A DNA stretch of 64,000 nucleotides from Qipengyuania soli (lineage in GTDB: Bacteria > Pseudomonadota > Alphaproteobacteria > Sphingomonadales > Sphingomonadaceae). Position 1 is the first letter of the stretch, and the number at the start of each line of letters is the position of its first letter. This document shows positions 18,481 to 27,676 of this stretch, piece by piece. Made by a program: the position numbers and the translations under genes. The notes beneath the pieces were generated by a model. That model searched no databases and was not told the origin of the DNA. It saw nothing but the letters and a program-made list of their open reading frames with translations. The DNA is taken from contig NZ_CP064654.1 of the NCBI RefSeq assembly GCF_015529805.1, positions 2,046,001 through 2,110,000 on the forward strand, written 5' to 3'.

Positions 18481-20340
18481 ATGACCGACGACGGCCCCGA
18501 TCCCTTCACCAACATGTTCGAGGCGCCCGCCAAATTCGCACAGGCACTGATGGCCCCGCTCAAGGAGGGTGCTGAACAGTTCGCGATGTCGCCGGAAGAC
18601 GCGCAGCAGTGGGCCAATGTCGGAACACGGCTGCAGCAGATGTGGATGCAGTACCAGTCGGAACAACTCGCGAGTCCGCAGGAACTCGCTCCGTACTTCA
18701 ACCCCACCCGGTGGATGACCATGGCGCAGGACTGGTTCCGGCAGATGCCGATCGCCGACCCCACGCAGCAACAGAAGCTGATGCAGGAAGGCATGGCGCT
18801 TTGGCAGCAGGTGCTCGGCCAATACGGTCTCGGCGGCGAACCGAAGACCGAGGGTGAACCCGAGATGCCGATCAAGGATCGCCGCTTCTCGGATCCGCGC
18901 TGGCGCTCGCACCCGGCTTTTGCACTGATCCACCAGACCTATCTCTTCCTCGCGCAGCGCGTGGCAGAGATGATCGACACTATGGAAGGCCTGCCCGAAG
19001 ACAAGCGCGAGCAGCTGCGCTTTACCACACGCACGATCACCGAGGCTGCCAGCCCGGCAAACTTCCCTCTGCTCAACCCGGTGGTGATGGAAAAGACGCT
19101 GGAGACCAAGGGCGAGAACCTGGTCAAGGGCATGCAGCACCTGCTGGCCGACCTGCGTCGTGGCCAGCTGAGCCACACCGATGCGAGTGCCTTCAAGCTG
19201 GGTGAAAATATCGCGGTTACCCCGGGCAAGGTCGTGCACGAGACGCTCCTTTACCAGCTGATCCAGTATTCGCCCTCTACTGACGAGGTAATGGAAACGC
19301 CGCTGGTGATTTTCCCGCCATGGATCAACCGCTTCTACATTCTCGACCTCAACCCCAAAAAGAGCTTCGTGAAATGGGCGGTCGAGCAGGGGCTGACCGT
19401 CTTTATGGTCAGCTGGAAGTCGGCAGATGCAAGCATGAAGGACGTGATCTGGGACGATTATGTCCGCGCGCAGATGGACGCCATCGATCACATCCGCGAA
19501 CGGCTTGGCGTCGAGAGCGTCCACGCGATCGGCTATTGCGTCGCAGGAACCACGCTTGCTGCAACGCTGTCCGTCCTCCATCGCCGCGGCCAGCAGGACA
19601 AAGTCGCAAGTGCGACATTCTTCACCGCACAGGTCGATTTCGAGAAGGCGGGCGAGCTTCTCAATCTGGTCGAGGACCCGAGCCTCGGCGCCATCAAGGC
19701 GCTTTCGGCTGACGGCTATCTCGACGGGCGGTTCATGGCCGCGACCTTCAACATGCTCCGCGGGACCGACCTGATCTGGAACTACGTGGTCAACAACTAC
19801 CTGCTTGGCGAGGACTATCCGGCCTTCGACCTGCTGCATTGGAACGGCGACGTCACCAACCTCCCCGCCAAGTGGCACCAGCAGTACCTCCGCGACCTCT
19901 ACCGCGACAACCGCCTGGTCGATGCCGACGCGCTCAGCGTCGACAACACGCCAATCGATCTCGGCAGGGTCGAGACTCCCACCTATGTGCAGGCGGGCAA
20001 GGAAGACCACATCGCCCCGGCAGAAAGCGTGTGGAAGATCACCGAGCACTTCAAGGGGCCGATCAAGTTCGTGCTCGCCGGTTCAGGCCACATCGCCGGC
20101 GTGGTCAATCCGCCCGATGCGAATAAGTACCAGTACTGGCTCAACGACGGCAGCCCCCGCAGTCTTGCCGAATTCCGGGAAGGCGCAGTCGAACATCCCG
20201 GCAGCTGGTGGCCTGACTGGATCGAATGGATGCGCTCGCACGGGGACAAGATGGTTCCCGCCAAGGGCGCGCGCGTGCCCGGCGGCAAGGGCGATAGGGT
20301 CATCGAAGATGCGCCGGGACGATACGTCGCAGCTCGGTAA
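18481..20340 (+). CDS. phaC: Class I poly(3-hydroxyalkanoate) synthase
   Basis: A 619-residue polymerase that joins 3-hydroxyacyl-CoA units into storage polyester on granules. The alpha/beta-hydrolase core shows the family's lipase-box variant GYCVAGTTLAATL with the catalytic Cys, the phrase PPWINRFYILDLNPKKSFVKWAVEQG, WNGDVTNLPAKWHQQYLRDLY, and the catalytic His region LAGSGHIAGVVNPP. Length fits class I. The ATG at 18481 follows CGAGGAACGAAG. The phasin gene lies directly downstream with its own promoter, and a third PHA-linked gene is at 47932. Confidence 0.96.
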   Translation: MTDDGPDPFTNMFEAPAKFAQALMAPLKEGAEQFAMSPEDAQQWANVGTRLQQMWMQYQSEQLASPQELAPYFNPTRWMTMAQDWFRQMPIADPTQQQKLMQEGMALWQQVLGQYGLGGEPKTEGEPEMPIKDRRFSDPRWRSHPAFALIHQTYLFLAQRVAEMIDTMEGLPEDKREQLRFTTRTITEAASPANFPLLNPVVMEKTLETKGENLVKGMQHLLADLRRGQLSHTDASAFKLGENIAVTPGKVVHETLLYQLIQYSPSTDEVMETPLVIFPPWINRFYILDLNPKKSFVKWAVEQGLTVFMVSWKSADASMKDVIWDDYVRAQMDAIDHIRERLGVESVHAIGYCVAGTTLAATLSVLHRRGQQDKVASATFFTAQVDFEKAGELLNLVEDPSLGAIKALSADGYLDGRFMAATFNMLRGTDLIWNYVVNNYLLGEDYPAFDLLHWNGDVTNLPAKWHQQYLRDLYRDNRLVDADALSVDNTPIDLGRVETPTYVQAGKEDHIAPAESVWKITEHFKGPIKFVLAGSGHIAGVVNPPDANKYQYWLNDGSPRSLAEFREGAVEHPGSWWPDWIEWMRSHGDKMVPAKGARVPGGKGDRVIEDAPGRYVAAR

Positions 20341-20370
20341 AGCACTGATATGATTTTCCTTTGCGGATTA

Positions 20371-20436
20371 TTGTGCACTGCACAAAAATTCCTTGACTTC
20401 GCACTTGCAATGCCTATTTTGTGCAGTGCAACAAAA
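20371..20436 (+). promoter_or_regulatory. phaP promoter flanked by two probable PhaR operators
   Basis: A consensus-like promoter, TTGACT (20393-20398), 16 bases, TATTTT (20415-20420), drives the phasin gene. An inverted repeat TTGTGC-ACT-GCACAA (20371-20385) lies just upstream of the -35 box and a near copy TTGTGCAGTGCAACAA (20419-20434) overlaps the end of the -10 box. TGC/GCA-rich palindromes at phasin promoters are the known binding sites of the repressor PhaR in other bacteria. Assignment to PhaR here is inference; no phaR gene is in the window. Confidence 0.75.
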
Positions 20437-20447
20437 GCGAGGTTCCC

Positions 20448-21272
20448 ATGGCTGACAGCCAGAGCAAGATCGATGCCGCTGCCGAGAAGGCATTCGCCGA
20501 AGCCGCGGAAAAAAAGACCGCTGAAGCGGTGAAGACCGAAGTGAGCGCGAAGACCGTCGCCAAGGCGGTCGAAGCTGACAAGCCCGCTCCGGCGAAGGTC
20601 GAGAAGGTTGCCGAAGCGGTCGCCGCTCCGGCTCCGGCCCCCGCTGCCAAGAAGAGTGCACCGAAGAAGAAGGCAGTGGCCAAGAAGGCCGTCGCCAAGA
20701 AGGCTCCGGTGAAGAAGGTCGCCGCCAAGAAGGCGCCGGCTCTCGTGAAGAAGACCAAGGCTGCCCCCAAGAAGGCGACCCCCACCAAGAACAGCCCCAT
20801 TTCCAAGATGAAGGAAACCATCATGGCCACTGCCAAGACCGCAAAGACCACCGACTACACCGCCAAGGCGAAGGAACTGGCTGCCGACGTGCAGACCCGC
20901 GCCAAGGCCGCTTACGACAAGGGTGCCGAGCTGACCAAGGAAGCCGCTGAATTCCAGAAGGGCAACTTTGAAGCTCTCGTCGCTTCGGGCAAGATCCTCG
21001 CCGCTGGCATGCAGGACATGGGCCGCACCTATGTCGAAGAAGCCAAGGGCGCCGTTGAAACCGTCCAGGCCGACGTCAAGAAGATGGCTGCCGTGAAGTC
21101 GCCGACCGAGCTGTTCCAGCTTCAGGGCGAAATCGCCCGTCGCAACTTCGACGCAGCCGTTGCCGGCGCTTCGAAGAACACCGAAGCCATGCTGAAGCTC
21201 GCGAACGAAGCTTTCGCTCCGCTCTCGACCCGCTTCAGCCTGGCCGCCGAGAAGTTCTCGAAGGCCGCCTAA
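20448..21272 (+). CDS. phaP: Phasin with histone-H1-like Ala/Lys-rich N-terminal region
   Basis: A 274-residue protein. Roughly residues 50-115 are a low-complexity Ala/Lys/Pro region with repeats of the type KKAPVKKVAAKKAPA, like histone H1 or the DNA-binding half of PhaF phasins. The remainder is a phasin domain: helical, with KAAYDKGAELTKEAAEFQKGN, SPTELFQLQGEIARRNFD and SKNTEAMLKLANEAFAPL. Phasins coat PHA granules; the basic region could tether granules to DNA (known for PhaF, inferred here). CGAGG precedes the ATG. A strong terminator follows. Confidence 0.9.
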   Translation: MADSQSKIDAAAEKAFAEAAEKKTAEAVKTEVSAKTVAKAVEADKPAPAKVEKVAEAVAAPAPAPAAKKSAPKKKAVAKKAVAKKAPVKKVAAKKAPALVKKTKAAPKKATPTKNSPISKMKETIMATAKTAKTTDYTAKAKELAADVQTRAKAAYDKGAELTKEAAEFQKGNFEALVASGKILAAGMQDMGRTYVEEAKGAVETVQADVKKMAAVKSPTELFQLQGEIARRNFDAAVAGASKNTEAMLKLANEAFAPLSTRFSLAAEKFSKAA

Positions 21273-21335
21273 GCGAAAAGGACTTCAATCCGCCGGGCTC
21301 TCTCCTCTCTCTCCCTTGACCCGGCGATTGGACAG

Positions 21336-21378
21336 GACGGGTCGGATGACGTTCGCGTCGTCCGGCCCGTTTCCTTTT
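21336..21378 (+). terminator. Rho-independent terminator after phaP
   Basis: A long stem ACGGGTCGGATGACG pairing with CGTCGTCCGGCCCGT (G-T pairs allowed) around a TTCG tetraloop is followed by TTCCTTTTG. Confidence 0.8.
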
Positions 21379-21482
21379 GCGTGCCTTGCTTGTCGCAGAT
21401 CAGAGCTTTCTTAACCCGGACACGCTTTAGGGTACTGCACACCGCTTGCGATTTGGCGAAGCGATACGATAATGGCCGTGCA

Positions 21483-21842
21483 ATGACCTATGAACTGCCC
21501 CTCCTGACCCCGCACGCCGCCGGTGACGATGTTTCGCGCGATGGCGAGGGGCAGGTCGGCATTGCTACCAAGACCCGTGCGAAGCCCAAGAAACCCAGCC
21601 AGTACAAGGTGCTCTTGCTCAACGACGATTACACCCCGATGGAATTCGTGGTGATCGTGTTGAAGCGCTTCTTCCGCATGGACATGGAAGAAGCGACGCG
21701 GGTCATGCTGCACGTCCACCAGAAGGGTGTCGGCGTCTGCGGCATCTTTCCCTACGAAGTCGCCGAGACCAAGGTTAACCAGGTCATGGACTTCGCCCGG
21801 CAGAACCAGCATCCGCTGCAATGCACCCTCGAAAAGGCCTGA
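21483..21842 (+). CDS. clpS: ATP-dependent Clp protease adaptor ClpS
   Basis: A 119-residue adaptor that delivers N-degron substrates to ClpAP. The core is unmistakable: [20 protein letters not shown], with the substrate-pocket Asn-Asp-Asp and Met, and [20 protein letters not shown] variable N-terminal tail of about 40 residues precedes it. The ATG at 21483 gives the usual alphaproteobacterial length; the ribosome site is weak. The clpA gene is not in the window. Confidence 0.95.
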   Translation: MTYELPLLTPHAAGDDVSRDGEGQVGIATKTRAKPKKPSQYKVLLLNDDYTPMEFVVIVLKRFFRMDMEEATRVMLHVHQKGVGVCGIFPYEVAETKVNQVMDFARQNQHPLQCTLEKA

Positions 21843-21937
21843 TCGCAGCGCAATTCGACAAGGGGCATGACCTCCCCGGCAATTCGCGCTAGGGGCCGCG
21901 TCTGAAGCAAACGACCGGCGGCACCTTGTTCAAATTC

Positions 21938-23149
21938 ATGCCCAGCATAGACCGCTACATTTTCCGGCTCGTAGTCGTGCCGATGCTCGGCGTGTTCGCG
22001 ATTGCGGCCTCGCTCCTCCTGCTCGAGAAGATGGGCCGTCTGATGGATTTCGTCGCGGTCGAGGGTGGACCGGTTGGCGTCGTGTTCAAGATGCTTGCGG
22101 CGTTGGTGCCCGAATACGCCAGCCTTGCCATTCCGCTCGGGCTGATGCTGGGCATCCTTCTCGCGTTTCGGAAGCTTGCCACGACCAGCGAACTCGACGT
22201 CTTCCGCGCGGTGGGACTAAGCTACGGTCGCCTGCTGCGCGTGCCTTACATCATCACTGCGATGGTCATGGCGGTGAACGTCGCGCTGGTATTCTACGTC
22301 CAGCCGATCAGCCGGTACTATTACGAGCAACTAGATTACGAACTGCGCTCGGGCGCGCTCGGCGCATCGATCAAGGTTGGCGAATTCACCACCCTTGCCG
22401 ATCGCATGGCCTTGCGGATCGAAGAAAGCGAGGATGAGGGTCGCAAGCTGAAGGGCATCTTCGCCCGTGTGGCCAATTCCAAGGGACAGGTCCTGTCGAT
22501 ATCGGCCAAGGAGGGCGCGTTCCTCGCCACCAAGGACAATCCCGACACCATCATCCTGCGCCTGACGCAGGGAACCATCGTGCAGGATACCGGGGGGCAA
22601 ACTCCCCGCGTCCTGACCTTTACCCGCCACGACCTGCCAATCGACCTTCCGGCGATCGAAAAATTCCGCGCCCGCGGCGATGCCGAGCGCGAATACATCC
22701 TGCCCGAGCTCCTGCGCATCGGCTGGAGCAAGGACGAGACCGCAACCAAGCGTGACGCCAGTCAGGCGAGCTTCAATTTCCGCCTCGTCGAGGTCGTCAT
22801 GATGGCCCTGCTGCCGCTGCTGGCTGTGGCGTTGGGCATCCCGCCGAAGCGATCGACCAGTGCGCTCGGCGTCTTCCTGTCGATCATCATGGTGGTCGCC
22901 TATCACAAGGTGAACCAGTATGGGGAAGACATCGCGGCACTTGGCCGCGTTGATCCCGTTCTTGCGCTTTGGGGGCCTTTCGCGCTGTTTTCGGCGCTCA
23001 TCATCTGGATGTACTGGCGGGTCGCATACGTGCCGGGCGGACAGGCAATCGGTGCCCTCGAGGTGTGGTTCGCCAAACTTTCAAAGCGCGTTTCAAAGCT
23101 GTTCAGCAGGCGCAATCGGGCTTCCCTGCGCGTGGCGCCTGCGGAATAG
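21938..23149 (+). CDS. lptF: LPS export ABC transporter permease LptF
   Basis: A 403-residue inner-membrane permease of the LptB2FG lipopolysaccharide extractor. Features: an N-terminal DRYIFRLVVVPMLGVFAIAA segment, three membrane helices around VPEYASLAIPLGLMLGILLAFRKL, a periplasmic beta-jellyroll region (about residues 125-270), then three C-terminal helices. The ATG at 21938 is preferred; a TTG at 21926 is an alternative, and neither has a clear ribosome site. lptG follows after six bases. Confidence 0.93.
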   Translation: MPSIDRYIFRLVVVPMLGVFAIAASLLLLEKMGRLMDFVAVEGGPVGVVFKMLAALVPEYASLAIPLGLMLGILLAFRKLATTSELDVFRAVGLSYGRLLRVPYIITAMVMAVNVALVFYVQPISRYYYEQLDYELRSGALGASIKVGEFTTLADRMALRIEESEDEGRKLKGIFARVANSKGQVLSISAKEGAFLATKDNPDTIILRLTQGTIVQDTGGQTPRVLTFTRHDLPIDLPAIEKFRARGDAEREYILPELLRIGWSKDETATKRDASQASFNFRLVEVVMMALLPLLAVALGIPPKRSTSALGVFLSIIMVVAYHKVNQYGEDIAALGRVDPVLALWGPFALFSALIIWMYWRVAYVPGGQAIGALEVWFAKLSKRVSKLFSRRNRASLRVAPAE

Positions 23150-23155
23150 GACAGT

Positions 23156-24253
23156 ATGCAGCTCGACTTCTTCCCCTCGCGCACGCTCACGCTCTATCTC
23201 GCGAAGCTGTTCATCTTCCGCATTCTCGCGATGCTGGTCATGCTGGTGCTGGTGCTGATGATGCTCGACCTGCTCTCGAACAGCGGGAAAATCCTTGCAG
23301 TCCCGGGCAATGGCCAAGGCGAACTGCTGACTTATGTCGGGTATCGCATACCCCAGCTGATTCAGAGCTTCCTGCCTTACAGCGTGTTGCTGGCGACCCT
23401 CATTACTCTCGTCACGCTAAACCAGAACAGCGAGGTCATCGCAATGAAGGCTGCGGGCCTTTCGGCACATCAGGTCCTTGCCCCCCTGTTGCTGACAGCA
23501 GGCCTCGTTTCGCTTGCCAGCTTCGGATTCAACGAGCGCGTCGTCACCCGCTCAACGGCTTCGCTCAAGGCATGGCAAGCCATCGACTACGGTGCCGAAG
23601 TCCCGGAATCGGGCGCGAAGTCGAACATCTACCTGACCGACGGCGCCAATGTCCTGACGGCCGCAGCGATCACCGGTTCTGGTGACACAACATCGATGCG
23701 TAACGTCACCTTCTATCGTCGCAATTCCGACGGTACGATTATCGAGCAATTGGTCGCGCCCACTGCGACATTTGCCGGACCGGGCTGGACGCTGGAAGAC
23801 CCCACGCGCTTTCGCATCCAGAACGCCGTGACCGACAAGCCAGGCCCCGTGACTGTGGCCGAAGGCGTGACGCCCAGCCAAATCGAACTGGCCAAGGTGG
23901 ATCCGGAGACCCAGCCTTTCTGGACGCTATCAAGTTCAATCGAAGCTTACGACAAGGCCGGCCGCCGGACCGATGAGCTCAAGGCCAAGTGGTGGCACAA
24001 GATTTCGGGGCCCCTTTCTGCCTTCCTTATGCCCCTGCTCGGTGCTGTGGCGGCTTTCGGTCTCGCCCGATCGGGCCAGCTGTTCTTGCGCGCTATCATA
24101 GGCATGGCCATGGGGTTTGCCTTCTTCGTGGTCGATAACGCAGCCTTGGCAATGGGAAGCTTCGGCGGCTATCCGCCCTTCCTTGCCGCATGGGCACCAG
24201 TCCTGCTCTTCATCCTGATCGGCGAGACGGTGCTCATCCGGACCGAAGAGTGA
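23156..24253 (+). CDS. lptG: LPS export ABC transporter permease LptG
   Basis: A 365-residue partner of LptF with the same architecture: an N-terminal SRTLTLYLAKLFIFRIL helix, ending of the first membrane block with LNQNSEVIAMKAAGLSAHQV, a periplasmic domain, and C-terminal helices with a PLLGAVAAFGLARSGQL segment. The upstream and downstream spacing (6 bases, then a 4-base overlap) makes lptF, lptG and the GNAT gene one operon. Confidence 0.94.
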   Translation: MQLDFFPSRTLTLYLAKLFIFRILAMLVMLVLVLMMLDLLSNSGKILAVPGNGQGELLTYVGYRIPQLIQSFLPYSVLLATLITLVTLNQNSEVIAMKAAGLSAHQVLAPLLLTAGLVSLASFGFNERVVTRSTASLKAWQAIDYGAEVPESGAKSNIYLTDGANVLTAAAITGSGDTTSMRNVTFYRRNSDGTIIEQLVAPTATFAGPGWTLEDPTRFRIQNAVTDKPGPVTVAEGVTPSQIELAKVDPETQPFWTLSSSIEAYDKAGRRTDELKAKWWHKISGPLSAFLMPLLGAVAAFGLARSGQLFLRAIIGMAMGFAFFVVDNAALAMGSFGGYPPFLAAWAPVLLFILIGETVLIRTEE

Positions 24254-24768
24254 TCGACTGGCGTATCCGGCTCGCGCGTCCCGGGGATGGCGCTGCCATG
24301 TCGGAGATCGAGGCCAGCGCTGCACATCTCTTCGAACAGTACGAGGAATTCGATGACTTGGTCATCGGCGCGGCGCGGACGCCGCAGCAGTTCGAAAGCA
24401 TCATCCGCAAGGGACGCTCGCTCGTCGCGGAACTCGATGGGCGGATCATCGGCCTGGCAGCCGCAGTGCCATTCAGTCGCGAACTGCACCTTGAAGAGCT
24501 CAGCGTCGGATGCGACTGGCAAGGCCAAGGCGCCGGTGCCTTGCTCCTGTCGGCATTGTGTATCGATGCGAGAGCTTCGGGATTCCAGGCGGTCACTCTC
24601 GAGACTTTCTGCGAGGTGCCTTGGAACCGCCCGTTCTATGGCCGACGGGGGTTCGAAGTTGTGGAGGATCTCGCCGCGCATCCCCGATTGAAGGAAGATC
24701 TCTATCGCAAGATCTCCGCTGGCATGCCTGCACACGTCCGTTGCGCAATGATCAAATTCCTCACCTGA
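24250..24768 (+). CDS. GNAT family N-acetyltransferase
   Basis: A 172-residue acetyl-CoA-dependent transferase. The acetyl-CoA motif is LSVGCDWQGQGAGALLLSAL, followed by LETFCEVPWNRPFYGRRGFEVV, which is motif B. The start is the GTG at 24250, overlapping the lptG stop (GTGA), so it is translationally coupled to lptG; the open frame upstream lies entirely inside lptG. The substrate is unknown. Its location does not prove a role in envelope biology. Confidence 0.82.
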   Translation: MIDWRIRLARPGDGAAMSEIEASAAHLFEQYEEFDDLVIGAARTPQQFESIIRKGRSLVAELDGRIIGLAAAVPFSRELHLEELSVGCDWQGQGAGALLLSALCIDARASGFQAVTLETFCEVPWNRPFYGRRGFEVVEDLAAHPRLKEDLYRKISAGMPAHVRCAMIKFLT

Positions 24769-24830
24769 GCGGGAACCCTCGCCAGCCATTGAGCATTGAT
24801 GCCACAATGTTGCCACAAAGGAGACATGGC

Positions 24831-25103
24831 ATGAAGAAGTTCGCTCTACCCGCCCTCGCCGCCGCACTGAGCCTTGCGGCGTGCGACAGCGCCGATGCGC
24901 CCGCGACCGACGATACCGCAGCGACCACCGAGGCCGGTGACACCACTGTGATCACTCCGACCGCGACCGAAACCGTCGTCGCAGATCCCGGCACCAGCGC
25001 CACCGTGAACACCACCGATGGCACCAGCGTGACGGTCGATGGCAAGGATGTCGATGCGACCGTCAGCGAAGACGGCGTGCAGGCCAAGATCAACGTCGAC
25101 TAA
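24831..25103 (+). CDS. Small lipoprotein, Thr-rich
   Basis: A 90-residue protein with a lipoprotein signal: MKKFALPALAAALSLAAC, the lipobox cysteine at residue 18. The mature part is acidic and rich in Thr, Ala, Asp and Val (TDDTAATTEAGDTTVITPTA), ending with the VTVDGKDVDATVSEDGV segment that could form beta-strands. AAAGGAGACATGGC precedes the ATG at 24831. A strong terminator follows. The function is unknown. Confidence 0.72.
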   Translation: MKKFALPALAAALSLAACDSADAPATDDTAATTEAGDTTVITPTATETVVADPGTSATVNTTDGTSVTVDGKDVDATVSEDGVQAKINVD

Positions 25104-25137
25104 GACGCTCGCGGACTGTCGTTCCGCGCAAAAATTC

Positions 25138-25175
25138 AGGGCCGCTCCCGCATCTCGCCGGGAGCGGCCCTTTTG
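25138..25175. terminator. Strong (probably bidirectional) terminator
   Basis: A 12-bp perfect stem GGGCCGCTCCCG/CGGGAGCGGCCC with an eight-base loop is followed by TTTTGCTTTG on the plus strand and, on the minus strand, preceded by an AAAAATT context. It separates the lipoprotein gene from the convergent desaturase gene. Confidence 0.85.
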
Positions 25176-25198
25176 CTTTGTTCGAGCGTTTCCTTGGC

Positions 25199-26293
25199 TC
25201 AGCCGCGCGGGCGCATCGTGCTCCGCGCGATCCGGGCGACCAGGACCCCCATGCCCTTGTGGTTCGCCCCGTCATAAGTCGAACCAGCCCCCAGTTCCCT
25301 CACCAGGCGACGATGCGCCTCGGGCAGCGAGTGATAGGGCATTGACGGCATGAGGTGGTGCAAAGCGTGATAACGCAGGCCGACCGGGGCCCAGATCTCC
25401 GCAATCGCGCCAGGAGGAGGAACGTTCACGGAATCAAGAAACTGCGCCGTCACGGTCATCGCCTCGCCCTCGTTCTCCCACAAATGCGCGACAAGTGTGC
25501 GCAGTTGGTTGAGGACCGCAGTGACCGACACGACGGACAGCGTGACCAACAGCGGACGCCAGCCCCACAGGAAAACGCTGCCGATGAGCAGCCACGACCA
25601 GATGAAGCTCGCCAGCTCGAGCCGCAGGACATAGGCGCGGAATTCGCCGTCAGCAGCCTTGCGGCGGAAGTCGGGGTTGATCGCGAGCGCGGAAAAGCGC
25701 TCCCACGTCAGGCGGCGGATCGGCGGAATTACCAGACCCAGCGGCAGCAGGACCGCGCAACGGAAAAGCAGCGCGACGGGAGCCAGCAGCGCGACCAGCA
25801 CGAATAGCGGCAGGCTCCATGGCTTCATCAGCGCGAGAGGAAGGTACTCCGGATCCTCGATCGTGCCATATTGGGTGCGCTTGTGGTGCAGGGTATGCAC
25901 GTTCTCGTACATGAAAGATGGCATCAGCATGGGAATGCCGACCATCAGGTTCCACGCGGTCCGGAAGCCGGGCAGCGGATTGCCGCGAAAATGCGAGATT
26001 TCGTGGATGAACAGCAGCGCACGGTAGAGCGTCAGCGAGGAAATCAGGCCGAGCAGGATCGCCAACGGCGGACTGTCGACGAGGATCGCCCCGGCAAGCG
26101 AAGCATAGCCGACCAGCGCCGAGCCGATCATGTCGGGCCAGTAGACGGCGGCGCGATGGTTCTCGATGTCCTTGGTTAGATCGCGCGCGGCGCGCAGCAT
26201 CGCCTTGTCATCGGGCATCTGCGCGTGCCAGTTCGCCCCGGCCTCGCGGCGGGCGACAAAGTCGTCGGATGGCATCGTCGGATGAGCGGTCAT
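25199..26293 (-). CDS. Membrane fatty acid desaturase family protein
   Basis: A 364-residue integral-membrane di-iron enzyme. The three histidine boxes are present: LLFIHEISHFRGN, ENVHTLHHKRTQYG and LRYHALHHLMPSMPYHSLPEAH. Several hydrophobic segments separate them. Such enzymes desaturate or hydroxylate lipid acyl chains or related lipids. It is monocistronic and convergent with the small lipoprotein. The substrate and position of action cannot be deduced. Confidence 0.87.
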   Translation of the reverse strand: MTAHPTMPSDDFVARREAGANWHAQMPDDKAMLRAARDLTKDIENHRAAVYWPDMIGSALVGYASLAGAILVDSPPLAILLGLISSLTLYRALLFIHEISHFRGNPLPGFRTAWNLMVGIPMLMPSFMYENVHTLHHKRTQYGTIEDPEYLPLALMKPWSLPLFVLVALLAPVALLFRCAVLLPLGLVIPPIRRLTWERFSALAINPDFRRKAADGEFRAYVLRLELASFIWSWLLIGSVFLWGWRPLLVTLSVVSVTAVLNQLRTLVAHLWENEGEAMTVTAQFLDSVNVPPPGAIAEIWAPVGLRYHALHHLMPSMPYHSLPEAHRRLVRELGAGSTYDGANHKGMGVLVARIARSTMRPRG

Positions 26294-26457
26294 TGCAAAT
26301 TTTCCTTGGGGGTGGCCCTAACGCATTCGGGGCCGGGAATACAGCGCGCGGTGTCGATCATAGTGATCGCCCTGGCCCGCGCCGCCGGGTGTTTCCTTGA
26401 CAAAGATCATTATGCACACAACGGGCTAACCCAGGCTGAACAGGAAAGGCGCACCGC

Positions 26458-27615
26458 GTGGCTGGCAACGAGATAAGTATCGAGCCCATCGGCAGCAAGA
26501 AGGACCGTGCGCGTTTCGTGGACCTGGGCCGCGCCTTCGCAGCGCGTGAACCGCATTCGGTACCCCAGCTACGCTCTGAACAGCTCGAACTGGTCGACCC
26601 CGATCGCAATCCGTTCTTCGGGCACGCCAGTCACCAGTTCTTCATCGCCACACGCGACGGGAAGGATGTTGGCAGGATCTCGGCCCATATCGATCACTTG
26701 GCGCTTGAACTGCCTCCCGAACAAGGCATGGGCCCCGGAACCGGAATGTTCGGCTATTTCGACGCCGAAGACGAAGAGGTTGCCAAGGCCCTGCTTGCCG
26801 CCGCCGAGGAATGGCTCCGCGGTCAGGGCATGACCCATGTGCTTGGCCCGATCTCAATGTCGATCTGGGAAGAGCCGGGCCTGCTGGTCAAAGGCCAGGA
26901 CCACCCGCCGACGATCATGATGGGACATCATCCCGCCCACTACCAGGGGTGGATCGAAGGCGCCGGCTATGAGCCGGCGAAGACCTTGCTCACCTACGAT
27001 CTCGATATCCAGAAGGGATTCCCGCCGCTGATCCAGCGGATCGTCCAGTCGGGCGAACGCAATGCACGGATCAACGTGCGCCATGTCGATCTCAAGCGCT
27101 GGGACGAGGAGGTCGCAGTCGTGCTCGGCATTCTCAACGATGCCTGGTCGTCGAACTGGGGTTTCGTGCCCTTCACCCCCGAAGAGATCGCATACGCGGG
27201 GAAGAAGCTGAAACCGCTGATCCATCGCAGGCTCAACATGATCGCCGAGGTTGATGGCCGGCCGGTGGCTTTCATGCTGACCTTTCCCGACGTCAACGGC
27301 GTGTTGAAGAAGATTGACGGCAAGATGTTCCCCTTTGGCTGGATTTCGCTTCTCAAGTGGATGCGCAAGCCGGCGGGCACGATCATGCGCGTACCGTTGA
27401 TGGGGGTGCTCAAGGAGCTGCACAATTCGCGCCTCGCGAGCCAACTTGCCTTCATGATGATCGAGAATATCCGCCAGAATGCCGTCGAATGGCTGGGTTC
27501 GACCCGCGGCGAGATCGGCTGGATCCTGGACGACAATCAGGGAATGAACGCGATCGCGGATGCCATCGAAAGCAAGGTGAACCGCGAGTACATCATCTAT
27601 CGCAGGCAGCTCTAG
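26458..27615 (+). CDS. GNAT-fold conserved hypothetical protein
   Basis: A 385-residue cytoplasmic protein. The N-terminal half resembles a GNAT acyltransferase (FFIATRDGKDVGRISAHIDH, FGYFDAEDEEVAKALLAAAEEWLRGQGM, GPISMSIWEEPGLLV), and the C-terminal half continues with a second GNAT-like part (IAEVDGRPVAFMLTFPDVN). It belongs to a widespread uncharacterised family. The start is the GTG at 26458, with AGGAAAGG upstream. It is followed by the EcfG-type promoter of the receiver gene. No substrate can be named. Confidence 0.68.
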   Translation: MAGNEISIEPIGSKKDRARFVDLGRAFAAREPHSVPQLRSEQLELVDPDRNPFFGHASHQFFIATRDGKDVGRISAHIDHLALELPPEQGMGPGTGMFGYFDAEDEEVAKALLAAAEEWLRGQGMTHVLGPISMSIWEEPGLLVKGQDHPPTIMMGHHPAHYQGWIEGAGYEPAKTLLTYDLDIQKGFPPLIQRIVQSGERNARINVRHVDLKRWDEEVAVVLGILNDAWSSNWGFVPFTPEEIAYAGKKLKPLIHRRLNMIAEVDGRPVAFMLTFPDVNGVLKKIDGKMFPFGWISLLKWMRKPAGTIMRVPLMGVLKELHNSRLASQLAFMMIENIRQNAVEWLGSTRGEIGWILDDNQGMNAIADAIESKVNREYIIYRRQL

Positions 27616-27676
27616 GCAGTTTTGGACTTGGCGCTGTGGCGCCGGGGCAACTGCGCGGAAAATTGCAGTGCTGATT

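Noticed and set aside
18382..20049. A 555-codon minus-strand frame opposite phaC
   Set aside because: It is the antisense shadow of a well-conserved PHA synthase; composition is not protein-like and there is no ribosome site.
24773..24798. GGAAC-N17-CATT before the small lipoprotein gene as an EcfG promoter
   Set aside because: The -10 half has a mismatch at a conserved position and no other support; listed only as chance similarity.
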